From positions 310,001 to 374,000 of the forward strand of contig NZ_WNKW01000001.1 of NCBI RefSeq assembly GCF_009720775.1: 64,000 nucleotides of DNA, in the 5' to 3' direction. A model generated the notes under the pieces. That model had not been told where the DNA came from. It ran no database searches and saw only the letters and a program-made list of their open reading frames with translations. The stretch is from Pseudoduganella danionis. GTDB lineage: Bacteria; Pseudomonadota; Gammaproteobacteria; Burkholderiales; Burkholderiaceae_D. Below, one piece after another: positions 9,433-17,986 of this stretch; positions within the stretch are counted from its first letter, which is position 1, and each line of letters starts with the position of its first letter. The translations under genes and the position numbers were made by a program.

Positions 9433-12231
9433 ATGGCCATGTTTCCCCATCCCTCCCAGCGTCCCGATCCCGATGCCTTGCTGGCACAGGTGCAGGCGCA
9501 GGAGCGGCGCGCTGCGCGTGGCCGCTTGCGCATCTATTTCGGTGCCTCCGCCGGTGTCGGCAAGACCTACGCCATGCTGGCGGCCGCCCGCAAGCTGCAG
9601 GCCGAGGGGCAGCCGGTACTGGTGGGCGTGGTGGAAACCCATGGCCGCAGCGAGACGGCGGCCATGCTGGCAGGACTCGAGGTGCTGCCGCTGAAAGCAG
9701 TCAGCTATCGTGGCAGGCAGTTGGCGGAGTTCGATCTGGATGGCGCGCTGGAACGTCGTCCGGCCCTGATCCTGATGGACGAACTGGCCCATTCGAATGC
9801 GCCCGGTGCGCGCCACCCCAAGCGCTGGCAGGATGTGGAGGAGTTGCTGGATGCCGGTATCGACGTGTATAGCACGGTCAATGTTCAGCATCTGGAAAGC
9901 CTGAACGATGTGGTGGGCGGCATTACCGGCATACGGGTAGGCGAGACGGTGCCGGACACGGTGTTCGATCAGGCCGATGAAGTGGTGCTGGTGGATTTGC
10001 CGGCCGACGAATTGCTGGCCCGCCTGAAAGGAGGCAAGGTCTATCAGGCGCCGCAGGCAGAACGGGCGGCGCGCCATTTTTTCCGCAAGGGGAATTTGAT
10101 CGCCCTGCGCGAACTGGCCTTGCGCCGTACGGCCGACCGCATCGAAGGCGATGTGCGCGCCTACCGCATCGAACAGTCGATAGCCGATATCTGGAAGACT
10201 GGCGCGGCGCTGCTGGCCTGCGTCGGCCCCGGCGACCACGCCGACCACACGGTACGCAGTGCGGCACGGCTGGCCAGCCAGCTGGGGACGGGCTGGCACG
10301 CCGTGTATGTGGAAACGCCGGCCTTGCAGCGGCTGTCCGAGCCGCAGCGCGTAGCCATGCTGCGGTCGCTCAAGCTGGCCGAAGAACTGGGCGCCACGAC
10401 GGCCGTCGTGGCCGGACAGGATGTGGCGCAGGCCGCGCTGGAATATGCACGCGCACATAATCTGTCCAAGCTGATGCTGGGGCGGGCCGGCCCCGGCTGG
10501 CCATGGCGCACCAGCCTGATTCGTCGGCTAGCCGCGGCGGCGCCGGATCTCGACCTGATCGAAATCGGCGCGCCCAGTGAGGCGCTGGCAGCGCTGAAGC
10601 AGCGCTCGGGCGCCGGCGTCGTGGGCGGCGCGGCAGCCAGCCCGCAGAACGATAGCGGCGAGCCGGATACGCTGTTGCGCCAGCGGCTGCTGGCCTATGG
10701 CGCGGCGGTGCTGGCCAGTGTGGCCATGGCGCTGGTCGCGACGCCGCTACTGGCCTATCTGGATCTGGCCAACATCGCCATGCTGTTCCTGCTGGTGGTG
10801 CTGCTGGTGGCGGCGCGCTTCGGCCGCGGCCCCAGTGTGCTGGCAACCTGTGTCAGCGTGGCCTGCTTTGACTTCTTCTTTGTGCCGCCGCGCTTCACGC
10901 TGGCGATCAGCGATTTCCAGTATCTGGTGACGTTTGGCGTGATGCTGGCCGTAGGTCTGATCACGGGCCATTTGACGGCCGGTTTGCGTTTTCAGGCGCA
11001 AGTGGCCTTCAACCGCGAGAGGCGCGCCCGTGCGCTTTACGAATTTTCGCGCGAGCTGTCCGGCGCGCTGCAGGCCGAGCAGATTTTCGATACCACCCGT
11101 CTGTTCATCCAGCGTGCCTTTCAGGCCCGTGCCACCTTGCTGGTGCCGGATGCCGAGGGGCACCTGCAGCTGCCGGCGCCGGATACATCCGCTGCGGCGC
11201 CGGCACAAGCCAGCGCTGCCTCCCATCTGGGTGGACTGGATATGGGCATAGCCCAGTGGTCGTTCGACCGTGCCGAAGTAGCCGGACTGGGTACAGACAC
11301 TTTGCCGGCCAGCGCCGTGTTCTACCTGCCGCTGGTTGCGCCCATGCGTACGCGCGGTGTGCTGGCCATAGAGCCGGAAAAATCGCGCTGGATACTGATA
11401 CCGGAACAGCGCCAGCAGCTCGATACCTTCGGCGCGCTGGCCGCGATTGCGCTGGAGCGCGTGCATTACATCGAAGTGGCGCAGAATGCGCTGGTGAGCA
11501 TGGAGTCCGAGCGCTTGCGCAATTCGCTGCTGGCGGCGCTGTCACATGACCTGCGCACGCCCCTCACATCGCTGGTGGGGCTATCGGAAGGACTGGGGCA
11601 CAGCGAGCCGCCGCTAGCCGCAGCCCAGCAGGAAATGGCACGCAGCCTGCACGAAGAGGCGCTGCGGATGAGTACTCTGGTCGCCAATCTGCTCGATATG
11701 GCACGCATCCAGAGTGGGGAAGTGAGCTTTAACTTGCAATGGCAGTCGCTGGAAGAAGTAGTGGGCAGTGCCTTGCGCGCCAGTGCCAGCCAGTTGCGCC
11801 AGCATGTGCTGCGCACCGTACTGCCGGCCGATCTGCCGCTGCTGCGCTTCGATGCCGTGCTGATTGAACGGGTGCTCTGCAACCTGCTGGAGAATGCTGC
11901 CAAATACACGCCGGCAGGCGCGCAGATAGAACTGTCGGCCGAAGTGCACGGCACCTGGCTGCAGCTGACGGTGGCCGACGATGGCCCCGGCCTGCCGGCC
12001 GGGCGCGAGGAAGCCATCTTCGAAAAATTTACCCGTGGCGAGCGCGAATCGGCCAAGCCGGGCGTCGGGCTGGGGCTGGCGATCTGCCGTGCTATTGTGG
12101 AAGCCCATGGCGGCCGCATCACAGCCGCGCCTTCACCGCTGGGGGGCGCGGCATTTGTGCTGACCCTGCCGCTGGGCAGCCCGCCCGCCATGCCGGAACC
12201 GGAAGAACTGACAGGACAAGATGATGAATGA
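9433..12231 (+). CDS. kdpD: Sensor histidine kinase KdpD
   Basis: KdpD senses potassium limitation and phosphorylates KdpE. The 932 residues start with the KdpD domain, in which Walker A is GASAGVGKT (37-45) and Walker B-like ALILMDELAHSNAPG follows. Next comes a Usp-like domain (about 245-380). A four-helix membrane region lies near 425-520, a GAF-like domain near 540-680, and the HisKA domain has the phospho-acceptor His705 in LSHDLRTPLTSL. The HATPase domain carries NLLENAAKYTP, DDGPGLP and GVGLGLAICRAIVEAHGG. The length agrees with E. coli KdpD (894). Its last 11 bp overlap kdpE. Confidence 0.96.
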   Translation: MAMFPHPSQRPDPDALLAQVQAQERRAARGRLRIYFGASAGVGKTYAMLAAARKLQAEGQPVLVGVVETHGRSETAAMLAGLEVLPLKAVSYRGRQLAEFDLDGALERRPALILMDELAHSNAPGARHPKRWQDVEELLDAGIDVYSTVNVQHLESLNDVVGGITGIRVGETVPDTVFDQADEVVLVDLPADELLARLKGGKVYQAPQAERAARHFFRKGNLIALRELALRRTADRIEGDVRAYRIEQSIADIWKTGAALLACVGPGDHADHTVRSAARLASQLGTGWHAVYVETPALQRLSEPQRVAMLRSLKLAEELGATTAVVAGQDVAQAALEYARAHNLSKLMLGRAGPGWPWRTSLIRRLAAAAPDLDLIEIGAPSEALAALKQRSGAGVVGGAAASPQNDSGEPDTLLRQRLLAYGAAVLASVAMALVATPLLAYLDLANIAMLFLLVVLLVAARFGRGPSVLATCVSVACFDFFFVPPRFTLAISDFQYLVTFGVMLAVGLITGHLTAGLRFQAQVAFNRERRARALYEFSRELSGALQAEQIFDTTRLFIQRAFQARATLLVPDAEGHLQLPAPDTSAAAPAQASAASHLGGLDMGIAQWSFDRAEVAGLGTDTLPASAVFYLPLVAPMRTRGVLAIEPEKSRWILIPEQRQQLDTFGALAAIALERVHYIEVAQNALVSMESERLRNSLLAALSHDLRTPLTSLVGLSEGLGHSEPPLAAAQQEMARSLHEEALRMSTLVANLLDMARIQSGEVSFNLQWQSLEEVVGSALRASASQLRQHVLRTVLPADLPLLRFDAVLIERVLCNLLENAAKYTPAGAQIELSAEVHGTWLQLTVADDGPGLPAGREEAIFEKFTRGERESAKPGVGLGLAICRAIVEAHGGRITAAPSPLGGAAFVLTLPLGSPPAMPEPEELTGQDDE

Positions 12232-12922
12232 GTTGGCACCAACGGCACTGCTGGTGGAGGACGAACCGCAAATCCGCCGTTTCGTGCGCGCAGCGCTGGA
12301 GCAGGAAGGCTGGCAGGTGCATGAGGCGGCCACTTTGCAGCGGGGCCTGATCGATGCGGGCACACGCAAGCCGGATCTGGTGATCCTCGATCTGGGTCTG
12401 CCTGATGGCGATGGCCTGAGCTTCATCGCGGACTTGCGCAAGTGGTCCAGCGTGCCCGTGATCGTGCTGTCGGCCCGGGTCAATGAAAGCGACAAGATCA
12501 GCGCGCTCGATGCGGGCGCCGATGATTATCTGAGCAAACCGTTCGGCGTAGGCGAGCTGCTGGCGCGTGTGCGCGCCACCTTGCGGCGCCAGCGCCAGCC
12601 AGCTGCCGATACGGCGGGGCTGGTGCATTTCGGCGACATCACGGTGGACTTGCAGCAGCGCCGCGTGACCCGCGCCGGCACGCCTGTCCATCTGACGCCG
12701 ACCGAGTACCGCCTGCTGGCAGTCCTGGTCAGCAATGCCGGGCGGGTGATGAGCAATCCCCAGTTGCTGCGCGCCGTCTGGGGGCCTTCGCAATCCGAGA
12801 ACGGCCACTATCTGCGCATCTACATGGGCCATCTGCGCCACAAGCTGGAAGCCGATCCGGCCCAGCCGCGCTACCTGCTGACGGAAACGGCAGTGGGTTA
12901 CCGTTTGCAGCTGCCGCTCTAG
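12221..12922 (+). CDS. kdpE: Response regulator KdpE
   Basis: KdpE is the OmpR-family transcription factor that activates kdp expression. The receiver domain shows the acidic pair LLVEDEPQIRR, phospho-acceptor Asp57 in LVILDLGLPDGDG and the conserved Lys in GADDYLSKPFG. The C-terminal winged helix carries LTPTEYRLLAVLVSNAGRVM, then RIYMGHLRHKLE and TETAVGYRL. Two ATGs lie side by side (12221 and 12224); either may be used. The gene overlaps kdpD by 11 bp. It ends only 19 bp from the convergent CoxE-like gene with no clear terminator between them. Confidence 0.96.
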   Translation: MMNELAPTALLVEDEPQIRRFVRAALEQEGWQVHEAATLQRGLIDAGTRKPDLVILDLGLPDGDGLSFIADLRKWSSVPVIVLSARVNESDKISALDAGADDYLSKPFGVGELLARVRATLRRQRQPAADTAGLVHFGDITVDLQQRRVTRAGTPVHLTPTEYRLLAVLVSNAGRVMSNPQLLRAVWGPSQSENGHYLRIYMGHLRHKLEADPAQPRYLLTETAVGYRLQLPL

Positions 12923-12941
12923 GCGCTAGCCTGAGCCGCGC

Positions 12942-14111
12942 CTATTTGCTGAGGGTGCGCATGGCCCGTTCCAGCCCGTCCATGGTGAGGGGGAACATGC
13001 GCCGGTTCATCAGCTGGTCGATGATGGAGATGGACTGGCGGTACTGCCAGACGCCGGCCGGTTCGGGATTGAGCCAGACAAATTTGGGGAAGGTAGCGGT
13101 AAAACGCTGCAGCCAGACCGCGCCCGCTTCCTGATTGTTGTACTCCACCGAGCCGCCCGGCTGCAGGATTTCGTAGGGGCTCATGGTGGCGTCGCCGACG
13201 AAAATCAGCTTGGTATCGGGCGGATATTTGCGCAGGATGTCCCAGGCCGGAAAACGTTCGGCGTGACGGCGACGGTTGTTCTTCCACAGGTAGTCGTACA
13301 CGCAGTTGTGGAAGTAGAAGAACTCCATGTTCTTGAATTCGCTGCGGGCGGCCGAGAACAGTTCTTCCGTGCGCTCGATATGGTCGTCCATGGTGCCGCC
13401 CACGTCGAACAGCATCAGTACCTTGATGTTGTTCTTGCGCTCGGGCTGCATCTTGATGTCGAGGTAGCCGGCGTTGCTGGCGGTGGCGCGGATGGTGGCG
13501 TCCAGCGCCAGTTCTTCCGCTGCGCCCAGACGCGCGAACTTGCGCAGACGGCGCAGCGCTACCTTGATGTTGCGCGTGCCGATTTCGCGTTCGCCGTCGT
13601 AGTCCTTGTAGTTGCGGGCTTCCCACACTTTGACGGCATTGCGGTTGCCGCCCTTACCGCCTATGCGTATGCCTTCGGGATTGGTGCCGCCGTGGCCGAA
13701 CGGCGATGTGCCGCCCGTGCCTATCCACTTGCTGCCGCCTTCGTGGCGTTCCTTCTGCTCCTTGAGCAGCTCCTGCAGGCGGTCCATCAGCTTGTCGTAG
13801 CCGTACTTTTCCAGTGCGGCGCGCTGCTCTTCGCTCAGTTCGCGCTTCATGCGCTGCACCAGCCAGTCCAGCGGTATCGTGCCGTTCTGCTCAAAGGCAG
13901 CCTGTATGCCTTTGAAGTACAGGCTGAACGCGCGGTCGAACTTGTCGAAATGGGCTTCGTCCTTGACCAGCGTGATGCGGGCCAGATAGTAGAAATCATC
14001 GAAGGAGGTGTCGATCACCTGCTTCTGTAAAGCCTCCAGCAAGGTGAGAAACTCCTTGATGGTGACGGGGATCTTGGCGTCCCTCAGCGTGTAGAAAAAA
14101 TCGATCAGCAT
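12942..14111 (-). CDS. CoxE-like VWA domain protein
   Basis: This 389-residue protein starts MLIDFFYTLRDAKIPVTIKEF, typical of the CoxE-like VWA family (COG3552-type). These proteins work with MoxR AAA+ ATPases, as in CO dehydrogenase maturation, although most family members have unknown clients. The VWA core begins with IKVLMLFDVGGTMDDHIER; the metal site is a degenerate DVGGTM rather than DxSxS. A Gly-rich linker (GTGGTSPFGHGGTNPEG) lies around residues 145-165. An open frame extends 73 codons further upstream, but it overlaps the GNAT gene in another frame, so I use the ATG at 14111. The gene lies 1 bp downstream of the GNAT gene and in one unit with the MoxR ATPase. Confidence 0.85.
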   Translation of the reverse strand: MLIDFFYTLRDAKIPVTIKEFLTLLEALQKQVIDTSFDDFYYLARITLVKDEAHFDKFDRAFSLYFKGIQAAFEQNGTIPLDWLVQRMKRELSEEQRAALEKYGYDKLMDRLQELLKEQKERHEGGSKWIGTGGTSPFGHGGTNPEGIRIGGKGGNRNAVKVWEARNYKDYDGEREIGTRNIKVALRRLRKFARLGAAEELALDATIRATASNAGYLDIKMQPERKNNIKVLMLFDVGGTMDDHIERTEELFSAARSEFKNMEFFYFHNCVYDYLWKNNRRRHAERFPAWDILRKYPPDTKLIFVGDATMSPYEILQPGGSVEYNNQEAGAVWLQRFTATFPKFVWLNPEPAGVWQYRQSISIIDQLMNRRMFPLTMDGLERAMRTLSK

Positions 14112-14112
14112 G

Positions 14113-14727
14113 TCAGACGGTTCCGTGTTGCGCCAGCTTGTAGCGCAGGTGGGCTTTGATTTCCGGCCATTCGCCGGCCGTGATGCTGTACATGACGGTG
14201 TCGCGCACGGTGCCGTCGCGGCGCAGGGCGTGGTGGCGCAGCACGCCATCCTTCTTCGCGCCGAGTCGCTCGATGGCGGCCTGCGAAGCGTGGTTGAAAT
14301 TATCCGTGCGCAGGCCGACCAGTGCCGCACCCAGTGTTTCGAAGGCGTGGGTCATCAGCATCAGCTTGCAGGTAGTGTTGACGTGGCTGCGCTGGGCACT
14401 GCGCGCATACCAGGTATAGCCGATTTCGAGCCGGGCGATGGCCGGCACGATATCGTGGTAGCTGGTGGTGCCCAGCACCTTGTCGCTGGCCGCATCGAGC
14501 ACGGCAAACGCCAGCCGTTCGGGGCGCTGGCCCAGTGCCTTGGCGATGTAGGCGTCGACTTGATCCGGTTCCGGCACGGAGGTGATGCGCAGCTTCCACA
14601 GCTCGCCGTCGCTGGCAGCGGCACGCAGGCCTTCCGCATGCTGCGGGCCCAGTGGCTCTAGGCGTACGCCATGCAGTTCCAGCGTGACGGGCGCGATCGG
14701 TGCGGCAGGGTGGGCGAGAGTATGCAT
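14113..14727 (-). CDS. GNAT-family N-acetyltransferase (RimJ/RimL type)
   Basis: The 204-residue protein has the RimJ-like GNAT layout. It starts with VRLEPLGPQHAEGL, continues through KVLGTTSYHDIV, and then has IARLEIGYTWYARSAQRSHVN where acetyl-CoA would bind. LVGLRTDNFNHASQAAIERLG is the typical C-terminal motif. The substrate is unknown; related proteins acetylate ribosomal proteins or small molecules. Its start overlaps the MoxR stop by one base (TGATG) and its stop lies 1 bp before the CoxE-like start. This indicates one cotranscribed, probably coupled unit. Confidence 0.88.
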   Translation of the reverse strand: MHTLAHPAAPIAPVTLELHGVRLEPLGPQHAEGLRAAASDGELWKLRITSVPEPDQVDAYIAKALGQRPERLAFAVLDAASDKVLGTTSYHDIVPAIARLEIGYTWYARSAQRSHVNTTCKLMLMTHAFETLGAALVGLRTDNFNHASQAAIERLGAKKDGVLRHHALRRDGTVRDTVMYSITAGEWPEIKAHLRYKLAQHGTV

Positions 14728-15581
14728 CAGCGATTATTCCGTGACATATAGACCAGACGTTCGAACAGGTGCACATCCTGCTCGTTCTTGAGCAGGGCGC
14801 CATGCAGCGGTGGCACGATGGCCTTGGCATCGTCGCTGCGCAGCGCGGCGGGCGGAATGTCTTCTGCCATCAGCAGCTTGAGCCAGTCGAGGAATTCCGA
14901 AGTGGATGGCTTTTTCTTCAGACCCTGTACGTTGCGCAGGTCGTAGAACGTTTGCAGTGCCTGCGCCAGCAGCTCCTTCTTCAGATGCGGGTAGTGCACC
15001 TGCACGATCTGCTCCATGGTGTCGCGGTCCGGGAACTGGATGTAGTGGAAGAAGCAGCGGCGCAGGAAGGCGTCCGGCAGTTCCTTCTCGTTGTTGGACG
15101 TGATGATCACCAGCGGACGGTGTTTGGCGCGCACCATTTCGCGGGTTTCGTAGACATAGAATTCCATGCGGTCCAGTTCGCGCAGCAGATCGTTGGGGAA
15201 TTCGATGTCGGCCTTGTCGATTTCATCGATCAGCAGCACCACCGGCTGATCTGTTGTAAAAGCTTGCCACAGCACGCCTTTGACGATGTAGTTATTGATC
15301 TCGCGCACGCGCTCGTCGCCGAGCTGGGAATCGCGCAAACGCGAAACGGCGTCGTATTCATACAAGCCCTGCTGGGCTTTGGTGGTCGATTTGACATGCC
15401 ATTGCAGCAAGGGCATGCCCAGCGCGGCGGCCACTTCTTCCGCCAGCATGGTTTTGCCGGTGCCCGGTTCACCCTTGATCAGGAGCGGGCGTTGCAGCGT
15501 CAAAGCCGCATTCACGGCCAGTTTCAGGTCATTGGTAGCGACGTATTGAGCGGAACCTTCGAAGCGCGGTGTAGCAGACAT
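14727..15581 (-). CDS. MoxR-family AAA+ ATPase
   Basis: This is a 284-residue MoxR AAA+ ATPase, likely a chaperone that remodels a client with the VWA protein encoded two genes downstream. Walker A is GEPGTGKT (37-44), Walker B is VVLLIDEIDKAD (about 113-124), and sensor 1 is VIITSNNEKELPDAFLRRC. The lid region follows. It is the first gene of a three-gene minus-strand unit (moxR, GNAT, coxE-like). The upstream 220 bp form a divergent promoter region with the cytochrome genes. The client protein cannot be told from the sequence. Confidence 0.92.
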   Translation of the reverse strand: MSATPRFEGSAQYVATNDLKLAVNAALTLQRPLLIKGEPGTGKTMLAEEVAAALGMPLLQWHVKSTTKAQQGLYEYDAVSRLRDSQLGDERVREINNYIVKGVLWQAFTTDQPVVLLIDEIDKADIEFPNDLLRELDRMEFYVYETREMVRAKHRPLVIITSNNEKELPDAFLRRCFFHYIQFPDRDTMEQIVQVHYPHLKKELLAQALQTFYDLRNVQGLKKKPSTSEFLDWLKLLMAEDIPPAALRSDDAKAIVPPLHGALLKNEQDVHLFERLVYMSRNNR

Positions 15582-15801
15582 GGGGCTTTGATTTCTACAG
15601 TAAAAAAGGGAAACGTCAGTATAGGGGAGAACGCTAGAGGCGGGGCTCGGATGCTGCGCGCAACAGAGTGCGGGGCAGTGTGTTGTAATGGCAATGAATT
15701 GCGTAGCCGCGCAATATTTCTTGAGTTAGAATCGCAAGCTCAATGCAAATGTCAAGTTTTTGCATCCGCGGTAGTATCCGATTACTTACCTTGCACACAC
15801 T

Positions 15802-16134
15802 ATGAAAAAAATCTCCGCACTCCTCGTGCTCGCTGGTTGCGCTAGTTTGGCTTCAGCAGCTGACCTCGTGGGCAATGCCCAGAATGCCAAAGCAAAGATT
15901 GAAATGTGTATCGGTTGTCACGGGATTCCCGGCTACAAAGCCAGCTTCCCTGAGTCGTTCCAAGTGCCGATGATAGGCGGCCAGTCGGCCAAGTTCATCG
16001 AAGGCGCGCTGAAGGCCTACCAGAAGGGCGATCGCAAGCACCCGAGCATGAAGGGTATTGCGGCCAGCCTGTCGGATCAGGATATCGCGGATGTGGCGGC
16101 GTACTATTCGCAGCAAACGGCTAGCGCAAAATAA
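15802..16134 (+). CDS. Class I c-type cytochrome, first of a pair
   Basis: The 110-residue protein has a signal peptide ending near ASAAD and one heme-binding motif CIGCH. This is followed by GIPGYKASFP and a distal Met candidate in VPMIGGQS or HPSMKG. The sequence LIGNAQNAKAKI-like start and the AYQKGDRKHPSMKGIAASLSDQDIADVAAYY region resemble one half of a cytochrome c4. It should be periplasmic and carry electrons. The downstream cytochrome gene begins 10 bp after its stop, so the two small proteins probably act together. Confidence 0.88.
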   Translation: MKKISALLVLAGCASLASAADLVGNAQNAKAKIEMCIGCHGIPGYKASFPESFQVPMIGGQSAKFIEGALKAYQKGDRKHPSMKGIAASLSDQDIADVAAYYSQQTASAK

Positions 16135-16144
16135 GGATAGGGAC

Positions 16145-16486
16145 ATGAAAAAACTGTTAATCGCACTGGCATGCGCCACCGTGTCCTACTCCGCTGTTGC
16201 GGGTGGCAATATCGATGCAGGCAAAGCCCTGACGGAGAAATACAGCTGCTTCGCCTGCCATGGCAAAGACTACAACAGCCCTATCGATCCGAGCTATCCG
16301 AAACTGGCTGGCCAGCACAAGGATTACCTCGAGCACGCGCTGACCGCCTACAAGCGCGGCGACGCGGCCAACGGCCGTAACAACGCCATCATGGGTGGTC
16401 AGGTTAAAGCGTTGAGCGATCAGGACATCCGCGACATCGCGGCTTACCTGCACAGCCTGCCGGGCAGTCTGGTGTCGCACCGCTAA
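16145..16486 (+). CDS. Class I c-type cytochrome, second of a pair
   Basis: The 113-residue protein has a signal peptide (MKKLLIALACATVSYSAVAG), the heme motif CFACH and the C-terminal SDQDIRDIAAYLHSL helix typical of cytochrome c4/c5-like domains. I start at the ATG at 16145 (GGATAGGGAC upstream); a longer frame to 16058 lies inside the previous gene. It is similar in layout to its neighbour, suggesting duplication. A strong palindrome follows the stop and probably terminates the operon. Confidence 0.88.
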   Translation: MKKLLIALACATVSYSAVAGGNIDAGKALTEKYSCFACHGKDYNSPIDPSYPKLAGQHKDYLEHALTAYKRGDAANGRNNAIMGGQVKALSDQDIRDIAAYLHSLPGSLVSHR

Positions 16487-16505
16487 GCCAACTTCAAGCC
16501 ACACC

Positions 16506-16579
16506 GGGGTCAGGTCGGGCATTGGCGCAGAGCTCGCTACTTTCGTAGCGGACTCTGCGCCAATGCCCGACCTGACCCC
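16506..16579. repeat. Dispersed palindromic element (REP-like), copy 1
   Basis: The left arm (16506-16532, starting GGGGTCAGGTCGGGCATTGG) and the right arm (16553-16579) are perfectly complementary over 27 bp. An inner 6 bp stem (CGCTAC/GTAGCG) caps a TTTC loop. A second copy lies at 56941-57037. Both sit between convergent gene ends. The element can act as a bidirectional terminator or mRNA stabiliser. Its form resembles REP/REPIN sequences mobilised by RAYT transposases, but no transposase is present here. Confidence 0.85.
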
Positions 16580-16588
16580 TTGTTACTT

Positions 16589-17011
16589 TTAGAGCAGACG
16601 GCGTACGGCTTCGATATACGCCAGGCCGTCAGGCTGGGTGCCGTTGCGCTGGGCGTTCCAGATCATTTCACCGAGACATTCCATGATGGCGTGCTGGGCA
16701 GCGTGGGCGTCGTCCAGCTTCAACGTTAATGCTGTGGCGGCGGCGCGGATGCCAGGCGGCTGGTCGATCGAGATCTGCTCGTCAATCGACAGGTGCATGG
16801 ACAAGTGCAGGAAGGGATTGCTGACATTGCCGCCCGAGTAGTCGCGCGTCAGTGCGTGTTCCACATCAGCCAGCACATCGTGGTATTCGGGGTGGTGGCG
16901 TATCCAGTCGCTGGCCATGGCTTCAAGCGGAGTCAGGAGTTCGTTGGCCCGCTGCTTGCGGAAGGTCTCGCAGAAGAAGCGGCGGACGTCGTCGGAAGAT
17001 GGATTAAACAT
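16589..17011 (-). CDS. DUF1841 family protein
   Basis: This 140-residue soluble protein starts MFNPSSDDVRRFFCETFRKQ, the characteristic opening of the DUF1841 family, which is common in beta- and gammaproteobacteria. Other visible motifs are HPEYH, FLHLSMHLSIDEQISIDQP and AQHAIMECLGEMIWNAQRNG. It is His-rich and largely helical. The function is unknown. The longer frame up to 17284 runs into rppH on the same strand in another frame and is discarded. It lies 97 bp downstream of rppH, with a palindrome between the two. Confidence 0.88.
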   Translation of the reverse strand: MFNPSSDDVRRFFCETFRKQRANELLTPLEAMASDWIRHHPEYHDVLADVEHALTRDYSGGNVSNPFLHLSMHLSIDEQISIDQPPGIRAAATALTLKLDDAHAAQHAIMECLGEMIWNAQRNGTQPDGLAYIEAVRRLL

Positions 17012-17051
17012 GGCGGTATTGTACCTGCTACGCCGTTGCGGGCAGAAATGA

Positions 17052-17077
17052 CAACGGGACAGCATGCTGTCCCGTTG
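17052..17077 (-). terminator. Perfect palindrome after rppH
   Basis: Arms CAACGGGACAGC (17052-17063) and GCTGTCCCGTTG (17066-17077) are fully complementary with 2 bp between. It lies downstream of rppH. The T content after the stem is modest, so it is either a weak terminator or another structured element. Confidence 0.5.
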
Positions 17078-17108
17078 GTGTTTGTTGCGCTGCGATGCAG
17101 TGCTGTGA

Positions 17109-17783
17109 TCAGCTGTCTTTGCCGGCGACAGTGTCGTTGCTGGCCGTTTCCGGGGTAGCTTCTGCTGCGTTGCCGCATTGGGCGGTCGGCGCAGACCCTG
17201 CCGTCGCCTGGGCAACATTGCCGGTGCTATTGTTCTGCACGGCAGCCGGCGGGTTGTTGCGCGGCTGGCGCAGATAACGTGCACCGTGGCGGCGATCCTG
17301 GCCGTTGGCGGGCCAGGTCAGGAAACGCGACAGCTCCTGCAAGGCACGCTGATAGACATCGCGCTTGAATTCAATCACCACATCCAGCGGCACCCAGTAG
17401 TCATGCCAGCGCCAAGCGTCGAACTCGGGGTGGTCGGTCAGGCGCAGATTCACATCGTTGTCGCGTGCGCACATGCGCAACAGGAACCAGATCTGCTTCT
17501 GGCCACGGTAATGGCCACGGATTTCCCGCTTGATAAAGTGATCCGGTACCTCGTAACGCAGCCAGTCACGCGTGCGACCGACGATTTTTACATGTTCTGC
17601 CCTTAATCCGATTTCCTCTTCCAGCTCCCGGTACATCGCCTGTTCCGGCGTTTCTCCATATTTAATGCCGCCTTGCGGAAATTGCCATGAGTGCTCGCGC
17701 ACCCGTTTACCCCACCACACCTCGTTCTGGGCGTTTAGCAGGATAATGCCGACGTTGGGCCGAAACCCTTCACGATCGAGCAT
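17109..17783 (-). CDS. rppH: RNA pyrophosphohydrolase (RppH, Nudix)
   Basis: RppH removes pyrophosphate from the 5' end of mRNA and starts 5'-dependent decay. I start at [17 protein letters not shown] (ATG at 17783), the family's usual beginning; 36 extra codons upstream lack support. The Nudix box is present as [20 protein letters not shown] plus IGL. The 224 residues exceed the roughly 175 of E. coli RppH because of a C-terminal tail (about residues 160-224). The tail is Ala/Asn/Thr-rich ([18 protein letters not shown]) and probably disordered. The gene is divergent from proS. Confidence 0.94.
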   Translation of the reverse strand: MLDREGFRPNVGIILLNAQNEVWWGKRVREHSWQFPQGGIKYGETPEQAMYRELEEEIGLRAEHVKIVGRTRDWLRYEVPDHFIKREIRGHYRGQKQIWFLLRMCARDNDVNLRLTDHPEFDAWRWHDYWVPLDVVIEFKRDVYQRALQELSRFLTWPANGQDRRHGARYLRQPRNNPPAAVQNNSTGNVAQATAGSAPTAQCGNAAEATPETASNDTVAGKDS

Positions 17784-17986
17784 ATTGCACCTCAATACTT
17801 TCTGCGACTGAGCTCCCTGCTTATATTTTTGCCCACAAAACCGCACGCCGGCACGTCTTTCGGGGTACGAAAGCGGCCGGACAGGCATCAATTGAACGCA
17901 TTTGTATAAAGTATGGACGCATCAGCCAGCTAATCCTTTAAAATTAGGTTGATTATAACCCTCTCTTTTTAAAAAGAATTCACCGT

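Noticed and set aside
12942-14330. Longer form of the CoxE-like protein (462 codons)
   Set aside because: The extra N-terminal 73 residues are Cys/Arg/Thr-rich and overlap the GNAT gene in another frame. The family starts at MLIDFFY.
15711-15745. FNR/Anr-type site upstream of the cytochrome genes
   Set aside because: A TTGAG...CTCAA inverted repeat exists, but the spacing (13 bp) and sequence do not match TTGAT-N4-ATCAA.
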